64,000 nt of DNA from Lentzea sp033794685 (lineage in GTDB: Bacteria > Actinomycetota > Actinomycetes > Mycobacteriales > Pseudonocardiaceae). Numbering within the stretch: the first letter of the stretch is position 1; each line of letters opens with the position of its first letter. The translations under genes were made by a program, and so were the position numbers. The stretch lies in assembly GCA_033794685.1 (NCBI GenBank), contig JARAYZ010000002.1. One strand, given 5' to 3'. Below, piece by piece: positions 40,565 to 48,330 of this stretch. Below the pieces are notes generated by a model, which was not told the DNA's origin, ran no database searches, and saw nothing but the letters and a program-made list of their open reading frames with translations.

Positions 40565-41098
40565 ATGGCCACAGCGCTCAGCGGCACAGCACTCGTCGTC
40601 GGCGCCGGGATCTCCGGCCTCGCCACCGCGCTCAGGCTCGCCCGCAGCAGGTGGGACGTGGTCGTGCTCGACCACGGCGTCCCGCGCGAGCCCGTCCCGA
40701 TCACCGGCCCGGACCGCCACGCCGCCCAGCGCCTCGCCGCGCTCCCCCACGACCTGCACTACGAAACCCGGCACAGCAAGGTCACCGCGCTGCACCCCGA
40801 CCGATTCGGCGTCACGGTCGAGTTCAACGACCACGACGACGAGTGGTTCGACATCGTCGTGTGCGCCCATCCGTGCTGCGAGGCCGAGCGATTACCGGGC
40901 CTGTGCCTCGAAACCTGGTCCCGCGACCACATCGCCCTGCTCTACCGCGCCGTCCGGGACACCGGCCTGCCGCTGTGCGCCGCCGAACTGCTCGCCGACG
41001 CGTTCGACATCCACCGCGACGACTACGCCGCCTTCGCCTGGTGGGAAACCACTCTGAAGCCACACGCAATTAGGCGGGCCTTTACCCGCGTTCGGTAA
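40565..41098 (+). CDS. Shortened FAD-dependent monooxygenase-like protein
   Basis: 177 residues. The first 35 (ALVVGAGISGLATALRLARSRWDVVVLDHG) are a textbook FAD-binding Rossmann start, but full-length monooxygenases of this type have about 380-480 residues. After the nucleotide fold the sequence jumps to an HDLHYETRHSKVTALHPDRFGVTVEFND strand pair and a DIVVCAHP segment that normally introduces the second FAD motif; the substrate domain and the GD motif are gone. Either an internally deleted remnant or a minimal protein retained for another purpose. It remains linked to a regulator and operator, which suggests it is still expressed. Confidence 0.65.
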   Translation: MATALSGTALVVGAGISGLATALRLARSRWDVVVLDHGVPREPVPITGPDRHAAQRLAALPHDLHYETRHSKVTALHPDRFGVTVEFNDHDDEWFDIVVCAHPCCEAERLPGLCLETWSRDHIALLYRAVRDTGLPLCAAELLADAFDIHRDDYAAFAWWETTLKPHAIRRAFTRVR

Positions 41099-41108
41099 GT
41101 GTGCGGGC

Positions 41109-42623
41109 ATGACCACGTTACGGAGACGCACCTTCATCGTGGGCGGCCTCGCGGGAGCGAGCGCCGGGGTCCTGCTTCCCGCATTGGCCAACGCCATCGG
41201 CTACCCGTTCACCCTGGGAGTCGCGTCCGGCGAACCGGCGGCCGACGGGTTCGTGATCTGGACCCGCCTCGCCCCCAGCCCGCTGAACGCCGACGGACTC
41301 GGCGGGATGCCCAACACCAACACCGCCGTCGACTGGCAGGTCGCCACCGACGAGCACTTCACCGCCATCGCCCGCACCGGCACGTTCACCACCACCCAGG
41401 CCGGCGCCCACTCCGTCCACGTGACCCTCACCGGCCTGGAGCCGGGACGCGAGTACTGGTACCGCTTCCGCACCGGCGGCCACCTCTCCCCCGCAGGCCG
41501 CGCGCTCACCGCACCGGCCGTGGGCACCCAACCCGCGCTGACCATGCTCTTCGCCTCGTGCTCGCACTACGAGGAGGGCTACTTCACGGCCTACCGCCGG
41601 ATGGCCGAGGAACACCCCGACCTGATCCTGCACCTCGGCGACTACATCTACGAAGGCGCCGCCACCACCACGAAGGTCCGCAAGTTCGCGCCCGCCACCG
41701 AGATCAGCACGCTCGCGAACTACCGCGTCCGCCACGCCCAGTACAAGACCGACCCGGACCTGCAGGCCGCCCACGCCGCCGCGCCGTGGCTCGTCGTCTG
41801 GGACGACCACGAGGTCGAGAACAACTACGCCAACCTGGTCCGCAACGACAGCAGCCCGGCCGGTGACTTCACCGCACGCCGCACGGCCGCCTACAAGGCC
41901 TACTACGAGCACATGCCGCTGCGCAGCGCCCAGGCACCGACAGGCGCGAACATGCTGCTGCACCGCAGGGTCCGCTGGGGCAGCCTCGCCACGTTCCACA
42001 TGCTCGACACCCGCCAGTACCGCAACGACCAGGCGTGCGGCGACGGCACGAAGGTCTGCCCGGCCGCCGACGACCCGGCCCGCACGCTCACCGGCACGGC
42101 GCAGGAGACGTGGCTGATCGACGGGCTCAGGCAAAAGCTCGGCACGTGGGACTTCCTGGGCCAGCAGGTGTTCTTCGCGCAACGGCTCGCCGCCGCCGAC
42201 GGCTCCAAGAGCATGGACGCGTGGGACGGCTACACCGCCAACCGCACGCGCCTGCAGAACGCCTGGGACACCAACGGCAACAAGGGAACCGTGGTGCTCA
42301 CCGGCGACGTGCACCGCAGCTGGGGCGCGAACATCATGCAGAACTACGGCACCCAGAACCGGATCATCGGCACCGAACTCGTCACCACCTCCGTCACGTC
42401 CGGCGGTGACGGCAACGCGGCCGACAACAGCCTCAACCCGACGCTGAACCCGCACGTGAAGTACTTCAAGAACCTGCGCGGCTACGTGAAGACCCAGACC
42501 ACCTCCACCGAGATGCGCGTCGACTACCGCGCCGTCGACAAGGTCACCGTCCGCGACTACCCGGTCAAGACCGTCGGCAGCTACGTCGTCGAGTCCACCA
42601 ACCCCGGATTGCAGGCACCGTGA
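41109..42623 (+). CDS. phoD: Alkaline phosphatase D (PhoD-like), Tat-exported
   Basis: 504 residues. The N-terminus has a Tat signal (LRRRTFIVGGLAGASAG, twin Arg at 5-7). A fibronectin-like N-domain (LGVASGEPAADGFVIWTRLAP) precedes the metallophosphatase domain: SCSHYEEGYFTAYRRM, HLGDYIYEG (metal-binding Asp), VWDDHEVENNY (metal-binding His/Asn), and LTGDVHRSW. PhoD releases phosphate from phosphodiesters and monoesters using Fe and Ca. It is operonic (GTGA overlap) with a secreted repeat protein. No Pho box was recognised upstream. Confidence 0.95.
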   Translation: MTTLRRRTFIVGGLAGASAGVLLPALANAIGYPFTLGVASGEPAADGFVIWTRLAPSPLNADGLGGMPNTNTAVDWQVATDEHFTAIARTGTFTTTQAGAHSVHVTLTGLEPGREYWYRFRTGGHLSPAGRALTAPAVGTQPALTMLFASCSHYEEGYFTAYRRMAEEHPDLILHLGDYIYEGAATTTKVRKFAPATEISTLANYRVRHAQYKTDPDLQAAHAAAPWLVVWDDHEVENNYANLVRNDSSPAGDFTARRTAAYKAYYEHMPLRSAQAPTGANMLLHRRVRWGSLATFHMLDTRQYRNDQACGDGTKVCPAADDPARTLTGTAQETWLIDGLRQKLGTWDFLGQQVFFAQRLAAADGSKSMDAWDGYTANRTRLQNAWDTNGNKGTVVLTGDVHRSWGANIMQNYGTQNRIIGTELVTTSVTSGGDGNAADNSLNPTLNPHVKYFKNLRGYVKTQTTSTEMRVDYRAVDKVTVRDYPVKTVGSYVVESTNPGLQAP

Positions 42624-43741
42624 AGACACTGCTGATCGCGAGCCTCCTGCTGGCACCCGCTCCGATGACGTGGTCCACGGTCAACAGCGACTCGACCGGC
42701 GACCAGGACAACGCGTCCGTCTCGGCCTCCCGCAACGGTTACACGGCCGTCGTGTGGGAGGACGACCGCGACACCACCGCACCCGAGGACCCGATCCACT
42801 CCGACGTCTGGATCCGCCTGTACAAGGAGGGGGCCTCGGTCTACGAGAAGAAGCTCTCCACCGGCGGCACCGGCACCTGGCGGCACTGGCAGCCGGACGT
42901 CTCGGTGCGCGAGGACGGCAGCGCGGTCGTCGTGTGGTCGGAGGACCCGGACGGCAACGGCTACTACAACATCGCGGTCCGCTCCGTCAGCGCGAGCGGG
43001 ACCGTGTCGGGTTCCGGCACGGCCAACGCCAGCGCGGACGGCCAGCAGCACTTCCCCAGCGTGGCGGCGGATCCCGACTCGGGCGGCTTCGCGGTGACGT
43101 GGGAGGACAAGCAGGGCACCGCCGCGTCCACCACGCGGGTCAGCATGTTCGCGTCGATCAGTTCGAAGTCCTACGAGGCCCAGGTCAACAACGCCGGCGG
43201 CACCCACGCCAAGCCCCAGGTGGCCATGGGCGCGGCGGGCAACGCGGTCGTCGTGTGGGAGGCGGACGCGAACGTCGCCCGCAAGATCGTCACCCCGTCC
43301 GGCGGCGTGAAGCAGGCGCAGACCACGACGGGGCAGGGAAAACGCCCCGCCGTGGCGGCCGGCTTCAACGGCGACTTCGCGATCGCCTGGGAGCAGTCCG
43401 GGGTCCGCGTCCAGTCGTTCACGGCGGCCGGAACGTCCCGCGGCGCGGTCGCGCAGACCACCGGCGCCGACCCGCAGATCGGCATCGACGACCAGCTCGG
43501 CGTCGCGGTGACCACGGCGGAGGCGCAGGACGTCCACACGAGCGTCTACAACTCCGACGGCACCACCACGGGCCGTCCCGAACGGCAGCTCACGGTCTCC
43601 AACGCCACGGGCAGGCAGGACGAGCCCGCCGTCGGCGTCGACCCGTGGGGCCGCGTCACCGTCGTCTACACCGATGACAACGACGGCAACTCCTACGACC
43701 AGATCTACCTGGGCACCGGCCTGACCACCCAGCGGTGGTGA
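42620..43741 (+). CDS. Secreted repeat protein, probable beta-propeller
   Basis: 373 residues from GTG 42620, overlapping the PhoD stop. A short signal peptide (MKTLLIASLLLAPAPM) is followed by repeating motifs in which VVWEDD, VVVWSEDPDG, VTWEDKQG, VVVWEAD, IAWEQSG and VVYTDDNDG recur about every 45-60 residues. The periodicity and the D-x-D-G ends suggest a six-bladed or seven-bladed propeller with calcium-binding-like loops. No catalytic residues are apparent. Co-translation with PhoD suggests an accessory role in the same extracellular process. Confidence 0.8.
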   Translation: MKTLLIASLLLAPAPMTWSTVNSDSTGDQDNASVSASRNGYTAVVWEDDRDTTAPEDPIHSDVWIRLYKEGASVYEKKLSTGGTGTWRHWQPDVSVREDGSAVVVWSEDPDGNGYYNIAVRSVSASGTVSGSGTANASADGQQHFPSVAADPDSGGFAVTWEDKQGTAASTTRVSMFASISSKSYEAQVNNAGGTHAKPQVAMGAAGNAVVVWEADANVARKIVTPSGGVKQAQTTTGQGKRPAVAAGFNGDFAIAWEQSGVRVQSFTAAGTSRGAVAQTTGADPQIGIDDQLGVAVTTAEAQDVHTSVYNSDGTTTGRPERQLTVSNATGRQDEPAVGVDPWGRVTVVYTDDNDGNSYDQIYLGTGLTTQRW

Positions 43742-43742
43742 C

Positions 43743-44783
43743 TCAGCGCTGATCGAGCGGCCGGCGTCGCTGGTGGAGATCCAGCAGCGACGCCGGCTTC
43801 CAGAACCCGTGCACGTCGTAGGTGTCCACACCCGGCGGCACGATCTCGTCGATCCGGTCCAGCACGTCGTCGGTCAGCACCAGCGAAGCGCCCTCCAGCA
43901 ACGACTCCAGCTGCTCCATCGTGCGCGGCCCGGTGATCGCCGAGGTCACCCCCGGATGCGACGTCACGAACGCGATCGCGAGCGCCGGCAGCGACACCCC
44001 CATCTCGTCGGCGAGCTTCGCGAACTGCTCCACCGCCTCGAACTTCGCCGCGTTGCCCGGCAACGTCTCGTCGAACCGCTCCGGGCTCAGCGTCGCCCGG
44101 AACGCCTCGGCCGACGCGCCCCGCCGGTGCTTGCCCGACAGGAACCCGCTGGCCAGCGGACTCCACACCAGCACGCCCATCCCGAGCCGCTGGGCCGTCG
44201 GCAGCACAGAGCGTTCGACCCCGCGCGCCAGCATCGAGTACGGCGGCTGCTCGGTCCGGAACCGCATCAGGCCGCGGTTGAGCGCCACGTGGTGCGCCTC
44301 GACGATCTCCTCCGCCGGGAACGTCGAGCACCCGAACGCCCGGATCTTCCCCTCCCGCACCAGGTCCGTCAGCACGGACAGGGTCTCCTCGACGTCGGTC
44401 CGGTAGTCCGGCCGGTGGACCTGGTAGACGTCGATCCAGTCGGTGCCCAGCCGCCGCAGGCTGGCCTCGACGGCCCGCACGACGTACCGCCGCGAGTTGC
44501 CGCTGCGGTTGCGGCCCTCCCCCAGCGGGAAGTGGAACTTCGTGGCCAGGACGACGTCGTCACGGCGGTCCTTCAGAGCCTTCCCGACGATCTCCTCGGA
44601 GTCGCCGGCCGAGTACATGTCGGCGGTGTCGACGAAGTTGATCCCCGCGTCGAGGGCGCGGTGGATGATCCGCACGCCCTCCTCGTGGTCGTTGTTGGCG
44701 ACCGAGCCGAACATCATGGCGCCGAGGCAGTGGTGGCTGACCTCGATGCCGGTTCCCCCGAGAACGCGATAGCGCATGTTCAT
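43743..44783 (-). CDS. Aldo/keto reductase
   Basis: 346 residues (ATG 44783; M at 44777 is an alternative). The AKR barrel is clear, with catalytic Asp/Tyr in NFVDTADMYSAGDSEE, Lys in ATKFHFPLG, and His in VYQVHRPDY; the NADPH-binding C-terminus is SAITGPRTMEQLES. The closest group is the potassium-channel-beta / YajO-like AKRs. The promoter is of MerR type, with a 19-bp spacer and a palindrome inside it, and the divergent gene is a MerR regulator, so it is probably induced by that protein in response to some stress. Confidence 0.95.
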   Translation of the reverse strand: MNMRYRVLGGTGIEVSHHCLGAMMFGSVANNDHEEGVRIIHRALDAGINFVDTADMYSAGDSEEIVGKALKDRRDDVVLATKFHFPLGEGRNRSGNSRRYVVRAVEASLRRLGTDWIDVYQVHRPDYRTDVEETLSVLTDLVREGKIRAFGCSTFPAEEIVEAHHVALNRGLMRFRTEQPPYSMLARGVERSVLPTAQRLGMGVLVWSPLASGFLSGKHRRGASAEAFRATLSPERFDETLPGNAAKFEAVEQFAKLADEMGVSLPALAIAFVTSHPGVTSAITGPRTMEQLESLLEGASLVLTDDVLDRIDEIVPPGVDTYDVHGFWKPASLLDLHQRRRPLDQR

Positions 44784-44789
44784 GCGGGG

Positions 44790-44820
44790 AACCTACGAAG
44801 TAGAGCCGACTCTAGGTCAA
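44790..44820 (-). promoter_or_regulatory. MerR-type promoter of the aldo/keto reductase gene
   Basis: Read on the minus strand: TTGACC (44820-44815), a 19-bp spacer, and TAGGTT (44795-44790). The spacer holds the dyad TAGAG, 4 bp, CTCTA (44801-44814). An over-long 19-bp spacer with a central palindrome is the hallmark of promoters that MerR-family proteins activate by distorting DNA. The -10 box ends 6 bp before the reductase ATG, so the transcript is nearly leaderless. Confidence 0.85.
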
Positions 44821-44836
44821 GCCTATGCTCGGGCAC

Positions 44837-45226
44837 ATGGGGTTGAGCATCGGACAGGTGGCCGAACGCACCGGACTGAGCGTGCACGCGCTGCGCTTCT
44901 ACGAGAAGGAAGGCATCCTCGCGCACCAGGTCCACAGAGGACCGGGCGGCCGCCGGGTGTACACGCAGCAGGACGTCGACTGGCTGCGCATGTGCATCAT
45001 GCTGCGGATGTCCGGGATGCCGGTGCCGGAGATCCGCCGCTACACCGACCTGGTCCGCCAGGGCGACGGCAACGAACTGCAGCGCCTCGACATCCTCAAG
45101 GAGCACCAGGAACGCGTCCAGCAGCAGATGGTGCAGCTGCAGGAGTGCATGGACCTGATCACGTACAAGGTCGGCAAGTACCAGGACTACGTCAATTCGA
45201 TCGCAGCCAGGGCGGTCGGCCAATAG
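44837..45226 (+). CDS. MerR-family transcriptional regulator
   Basis: 129 residues from ATG 44837; an upstream ATG at 44825 is also in frame. The HTH is LSIGQVAERTGLSVHALRFYEKEGILAHQVHRGPGGRRVYTQQDVDWL, followed by a long dimerisation helix (EIRRYTDLVRQGDGNELQRLDILKEHQERVQQQMVQLQECMDLI) as in the redox/aldehyde-responsive AdhR-like group. Only two cysteines, far apart. It is divergent from the aldo/keto reductase and is almost certainly its activator. Confidence 0.93.
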   Translation: MGLSIGQVAERTGLSVHALRFYEKEGILAHQVHRGPGGRRVYTQQDVDWLRMCIMLRMSGMPVPEIRRYTDLVRQGDGNELQRLDILKEHQERVQQQMVQLQECMDLITYKVGKYQDYVNSIAARAVGQ

Positions 45227-45236
45227 GCTCGGACCC

Positions 45237-45905
45237 ATGCCTGTCGTGCTCTCGCTGAACATCGCCCCGAAGACGATCCCGGCCGACTACACCCGTGTGG
45301 GCGCCACCGGTATCGGCAAAAGCCCGGTCGACGGGCCGCTGCGGCTCAGTGCCCCCGGCCCGAGGGGCTCGGCCGGCAGCGGTGTCGCGGGTGACTCGAT
45401 CGGCGACTGGTCGGTGCACGGCGGCGAGTACCAGGCCGTCTACGGCTACGCGCGCGAGGACCTGGACTGGTGGCAGTCCGAGCTGGACGTGTCGCTGCAC
45501 AACGGCCAGTTCGGCGAGAACCTGACCACGCAGGGCATCGACCACACGACCGCGCTGGTCGGCGAGCACTGGCGGATCGGCACGGCGCTGCTGGAGGTCA
45601 CCAGCCCGCGCATCCCGTGCCGCACGTTCGCCGAGTTCCTCGGTCAACGCGGCTGGGTCAAGCGGTTCACCCAGCAGGCCCGGCCCGGCGCGTACTTCCG
45701 CGTGCTCGAGGAAGGCCTGGCCGGACCGGGCGACGAGATCACCGTCGTGCACCGGCCCGACCACGACGTCACGGTCGAGCTGTTCTTCCGCGCCGTCACC
45801 ACGGAGGCCGCGCTGCTGCCCCGGTTGCTGGCAGCGGGCGACTCGGTACCGCCGGAGGTCGTCGAGCTGGTGCACCGGCGGTCCGTGGTCGAGCTGGACT
45901 CCTAG
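45237..45905 (+). CDS. MOSC-domain protein
   Basis: 222 residues. The MOSC (molybdenum cofactor sulfurase C-terminal) domain is seen as GSGVAGDSIGDWSVHGGEYQAVYGYAREDLDWWQ, FGENLTTQGID, and IPCRTFAEF with a cysteine in the expected cofactor-binding position. Stand-alone MOSC proteins such as YiiM reduce N-hydroxylated compounds with Moco. It lies 10 bp after merR on the same strand and may share its transcript. Confidence 0.93.
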   Translation: MPVVLSLNIAPKTIPADYTRVGATGIGKSPVDGPLRLSAPGPRGSAGSGVAGDSIGDWSVHGGEYQAVYGYAREDLDWWQSELDVSLHNGQFGENLTTQGIDHTTALVGEHWRIGTALLEVTSPRIPCRTFAEFLGQRGWVKRFTQQARPGAYFRVLEEGLAGPGDEITVVHRPDHDVTVELFFRAVTTEAALLPRLLAAGDSVPPEVVELVHRRSVVELDS

Positions 45906-45963
45906 GCGCTGTCCTGCAAGTTCGTCAGGTGAGAGACGCGGGCGAGAGTCCCGGAGACGGTGC

Positions 45964-46386
45964 CTAGGCGGGCGGGAAGTTCCGCACCCAGCGCTTCTGC
46001 CACGGCGTCTCGACAGCACGCCGGTGGTAGTTCGCGCGCGTCCACGCCACAGCCTCGCCGGCCGGAACGCCGGCGAGCACGGCCAGGCACGAGATCACCG
46101 TGCCGGTCCGCCCGATGCCACCGCTGCACGCCACCTCGACCTGCTCGCCCGACAACGCGCGGGCGTGCAGCGAGCGGATCAGCCTGATCGCGGCGTCGTG
46201 GTCGCGCGGCAGGCGGAAGTCCGGCCAGTCGATCCAGTCGTGCGGCCACGGCACGTCGACCGGCTTGGGCTGCAGGTACACCCCGTACTGGGGATGCGGC
46301 TCCACGATCCTGCCGTCACGCAGGCCACGCCCCGTGATCACGGCGCCGTCCGGTAGTTCGATCGTCTTCAAGAAACGTTCCCCCAT
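45964..46386 (-). CDS. Protein-tyrosine-phosphatase-like protein
   Basis: 140 residues from ATG 46386. The phosphatase loop is VACSGGIGRTGT, with nucleophile C87 and R93 (C-x5-R). The upstream region contains YGVYLQPKPVDVPWPHDWIDWPDF, where a general-acid Asp would be expected, and a helix follows the loop. It resembles small dual-specificity phosphatases that act on phosphotyrosine or nucleotide/lipid phosphates. The longer frame upstream is not used. An inverted repeat lies just 5' of its start. Confidence 0.85.
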   Translation of the reverse strand: MGERFLKTIELPDGAVITGRGLRDGRIVEPHPQYGVYLQPKPVDVPWPHDWIDWPDFRLPRDHDAAIRLIRSLHARALSGEQVEVACSGGIGRTGTVISCLAVLAGVPAGEAVAWTRANYHRRAVETPWQKRWVRNFPPA

Positions 46387-46387
46387 T

Positions 46388-46408
46388 TGGTAGTGCTCTT
46401 TTCTACCA
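46388..46408. promoter_or_regulatory. Inverted repeat upstream of the phosphatase gene
   Basis: TGGTAG (46388-46393), 9 bp, CTACCA (46403-46408). It is adjacent to the phosphatase start codon and 6 bp downstream of the DUF1304 stop, so it may be an operator or a weak transcription end for the upstream genes. Confidence 0.35.
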
Positions 46409-46414
46409 CCGAGA

Positions 46415-46804
46415 CTAGGCGAACAGCAGCACGGCCAGCGGTGGGATCCCTTCCGCCGCAACGCCTCCCCACGCCTGGTTGCGCGGGCGGCTCAGGGCCA
46501 GCTGGTCGGCCACGGCCAGCACGACGCTGCCCGCCAGCATGAACCACGACACGTAGAAGACCAGCGTGCGCCCGACCAGTTCCTGCCCGTTGTGCAGCGC
46601 GACCAGCCCGGCGATCAGTCCGCACGCCAGGAACAGGTTGTAGAACCCCACCCCGAACGCCCACAGCCGGATCGCCGGCACGTCCCGCGCGGGCTGCCCG
46701 AACATCGACTGGTGGACGCGCCCGATCAGGAACGCCTCGCACACCCAGACCACCAGGTGCACCAGTGCCGCGATCGAGGCCGCGACCTGGGCGACGACGC
46801 TCAT
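46415..46804 (-). CDS. DUF1304 family membrane protein
   Basis: 129 residues with four transmembrane helices and the DUF1304 pattern: VHLVVWVCEAFLI at the start, FGVGFYNLFLACGL in the second helix, and a third with LVFYVSWFMLAGSVVLAV. The family is small, of unknown function, and often next to redox or detoxification genes. Its start overlaps the stop of the cupin gene (4 bp), indicating co-translation. Confidence 0.88.
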   Translation of the reverse strand: MSVVAQVAASIAALVHLVVWVCEAFLIGRVHQSMFGQPARDVPAIRLWAFGVGFYNLFLACGLIAGLVALHNGQELVGRTLVFYVSWFMLAGSVVLAVADQLALSRPRNQAWGGVAAEGIPPLAVLLFA

Positions 46805-47190
46805 CGCGTCACCCCGTGGCGCGCCAACGCCTCCATGCCGTTCTCGGACAGGTCGAGGAAGAACGCGCCCATGGCCTCCCCCACCACGAACACCAGGAAC
46901 TGCACCGACGGCGTGTGCACGGTGAACGTGTGCGACGCGTTGGACGGCACGGTGACGGCGTCACCAGGCGACAGGTCGAACAGTTCGCCGTCGAGGAACA
47001 CGGCCATGCGTCCGTGCAGCACGTAGTACGCCTTCGGCCAGGGCGTCCGATGCGGTGGCACGGCCTCTCCCCGTGGCGCATCGACCTCGAACAACTCGTA
47101 GGCGCCTCCCGTGTCCTTCCCCGAGATCCGGACGGTGATGGTCGCGTCGGGCACGATGAGTTCCGCGCCCTCGCCGGCGGTGGTCAGCAT
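46801..47190 (-). CDS. Cupin-domain protein
   Basis: 129 residues from ATG 47190. The cupin barrel carries HRTPWPKAYYVLHGRMAVFLDGELFDLSPGDAVTVPSNASHTF, with the G(X)5-HXH-like and G(X)5PXG(X)2H(X)3N motifs in slightly degenerate form. The C-terminal helix ends with FFLDLSENGMEALARHGVT. Small cupins of this type bind metal and may be dioxygenases, isomerases or sensors. It is co-translated with DUF1304 and divergent from a LuxR regulator 88 bp away. Confidence 0.88.
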   Translation of the reverse strand: MLTTAGEGAELIVPDATITVRISGKDTGGAYELFEVDAPRGEAVPPHRTPWPKAYYVLHGRMAVFLDGELFDLSPGDAVTVPSNASHTFTVHTPSVQFLVFVVGEAMGAFFLDLSENGMEALARHGVTR

Positions 47191-47278
47191 GTGCGAAAGC
47201 CTCCGCGCGCCGGACGAGCTGCTGAATCCCGGAAAACTGGGATCCCGGACCGCGGTGAGCGGGCGCATACTGCCAACC

Positions 47279-48274
47279 ATGTGGGAGGGTCGGGCGCTCG
47301 GCGTGCGACGCGACGTCACGGCACTGGCGAGCGCGGGGCTCGACATCGCGCAACTGCACGCGGCCGCCATCACCCTGGTCGACCAGGTGGTGCCCTGCGA
47401 CCTCACCTGCTGGGCGTCGATGGACCCGGACTCCGGCGTGTTCAGCACCATGACCAGCGGCGCGAACCGCATCCCGCGGCAGTACGAACTGGTGCTCGCC
47501 ACCTGCGAGTACACCCCCGGCGAGCCGCACACGTTCACGGCACTGGCGCAGCGCGGCGACACGGTGGCGAGGCTCGAGGACAAGCGGTCGGCTCGGCTCA
47601 ACGAGGTCTGGCGGCCTCTCGGTCTCAGCCACGAGCTGCGGTCGTTGTTCCGCGCCGACGACACGTGCTGGGGTGGCGCCGGAATGGTGCGCACCAGCGC
47701 CTTCAGCGACCGCGAGCTGGAGTTCATGACCTCGGTGGCCCCCGCGCTCGGTGCCGCCACCAGGGTCGCCGCCCGCACCACGGCCCGCCGGAACGGCACC
47801 CCGGCGATCGTCGTGGTCACCGGTGACGGCACCGTCCGGGCCTCGACCGCCGCCACCGCGCGGTGGCGCGACGAACTGGAGGACGTCGCACCCGGCCGGT
47901 TCGCGGTGATGCTGCGGGCCGCGGCGGCGGGGGCGCGTTCGGGAACCTTCAGGGCGAGGGTCCGCGACGCGCGCGGCGGCTGGATCCTGTTCGAGGCCAG
48001 CGCGCTGGTCAGCGACGGGACCAGCGCGGACGACGAGACCGCCGTGACGATCAGCCGGGCCTCGGGCGCGGACCTGCTCGGGTTGCTGGTCAAGGCACAT
48101 GGCGTGACCAGCCGCGAGGAGGACGTCTGCCGCGAGGTGCTCGCCGGGCAGCCGACGTCGGAGATCGCGGCACGGCTCACCATCTCGCCCTACACCGTGC
48201 AGGACCACCTCAAGTCGCTCTTCGCGAAGTTCGGGGTGCGCAGCCGGGCGGAGCTGGTCGCCAAGCTGTCCTGA
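47279..48274 (+). CDS. LuxR-family regulator with an N-terminal sensory domain
   Basis: 331 residues from ATG 47279. The C-terminal HTH is VTSREEDVCREVLAGQPTSEIAARLTISPYTVQDHLKSLFAKFGVRSRAELVAKL, the GerE/LuxR type. Residues about 20-180 form a GAF-like sensory domain (WASMDPDSGVFSTMTSG, CEYTPGEPH). No receiver domain is present, so it is probably a one-component ligand or redox sensor. The divergent cupin/DUF1304 pair is the likely target. The intergenic region contains ATCCC, 8 bp, GGGAT (47226-47243). Confidence 0.9.
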   Translation: MWEGRALGVRRDVTALASAGLDIAQLHAAAITLVDQVVPCDLTCWASMDPDSGVFSTMTSGANRIPRQYELVLATCEYTPGEPHTFTALAQRGDTVARLEDKRSARLNEVWRPLGLSHELRSLFRADDTCWGGAGMVRTSAFSDRELEFMTSVAPALGAATRVAARTTARRNGTPAIVVVTGDGTVRASTAATARWRDELEDVAPGRFAVMLRAAAAGARSGTFRARVRDARGGWILFEASALVSDGTSADDETAVTISRASGADLLGLLVKAHGVTSREEDVCREVLAGQPTSEIAARLTISPYTVQDHLKSLFAKFGVRSRAELVAKLS

Positions 48275-48330
48275 CCGGTGGCAGAAGACAGGACTCTTGG
48301 CGGGTCCGGCGGGAGGGACGCTCTGCCAGC

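Noticed and set aside
45901..45968. CCTAGGC / GCCTAGG repeat spanning both stop codons of the MOSC and phosphatase genes
   Set aside because: The arms are near-self-palindromic 6-mers 54 bp apart and include the stop codons, so pairing is probably coincidental.
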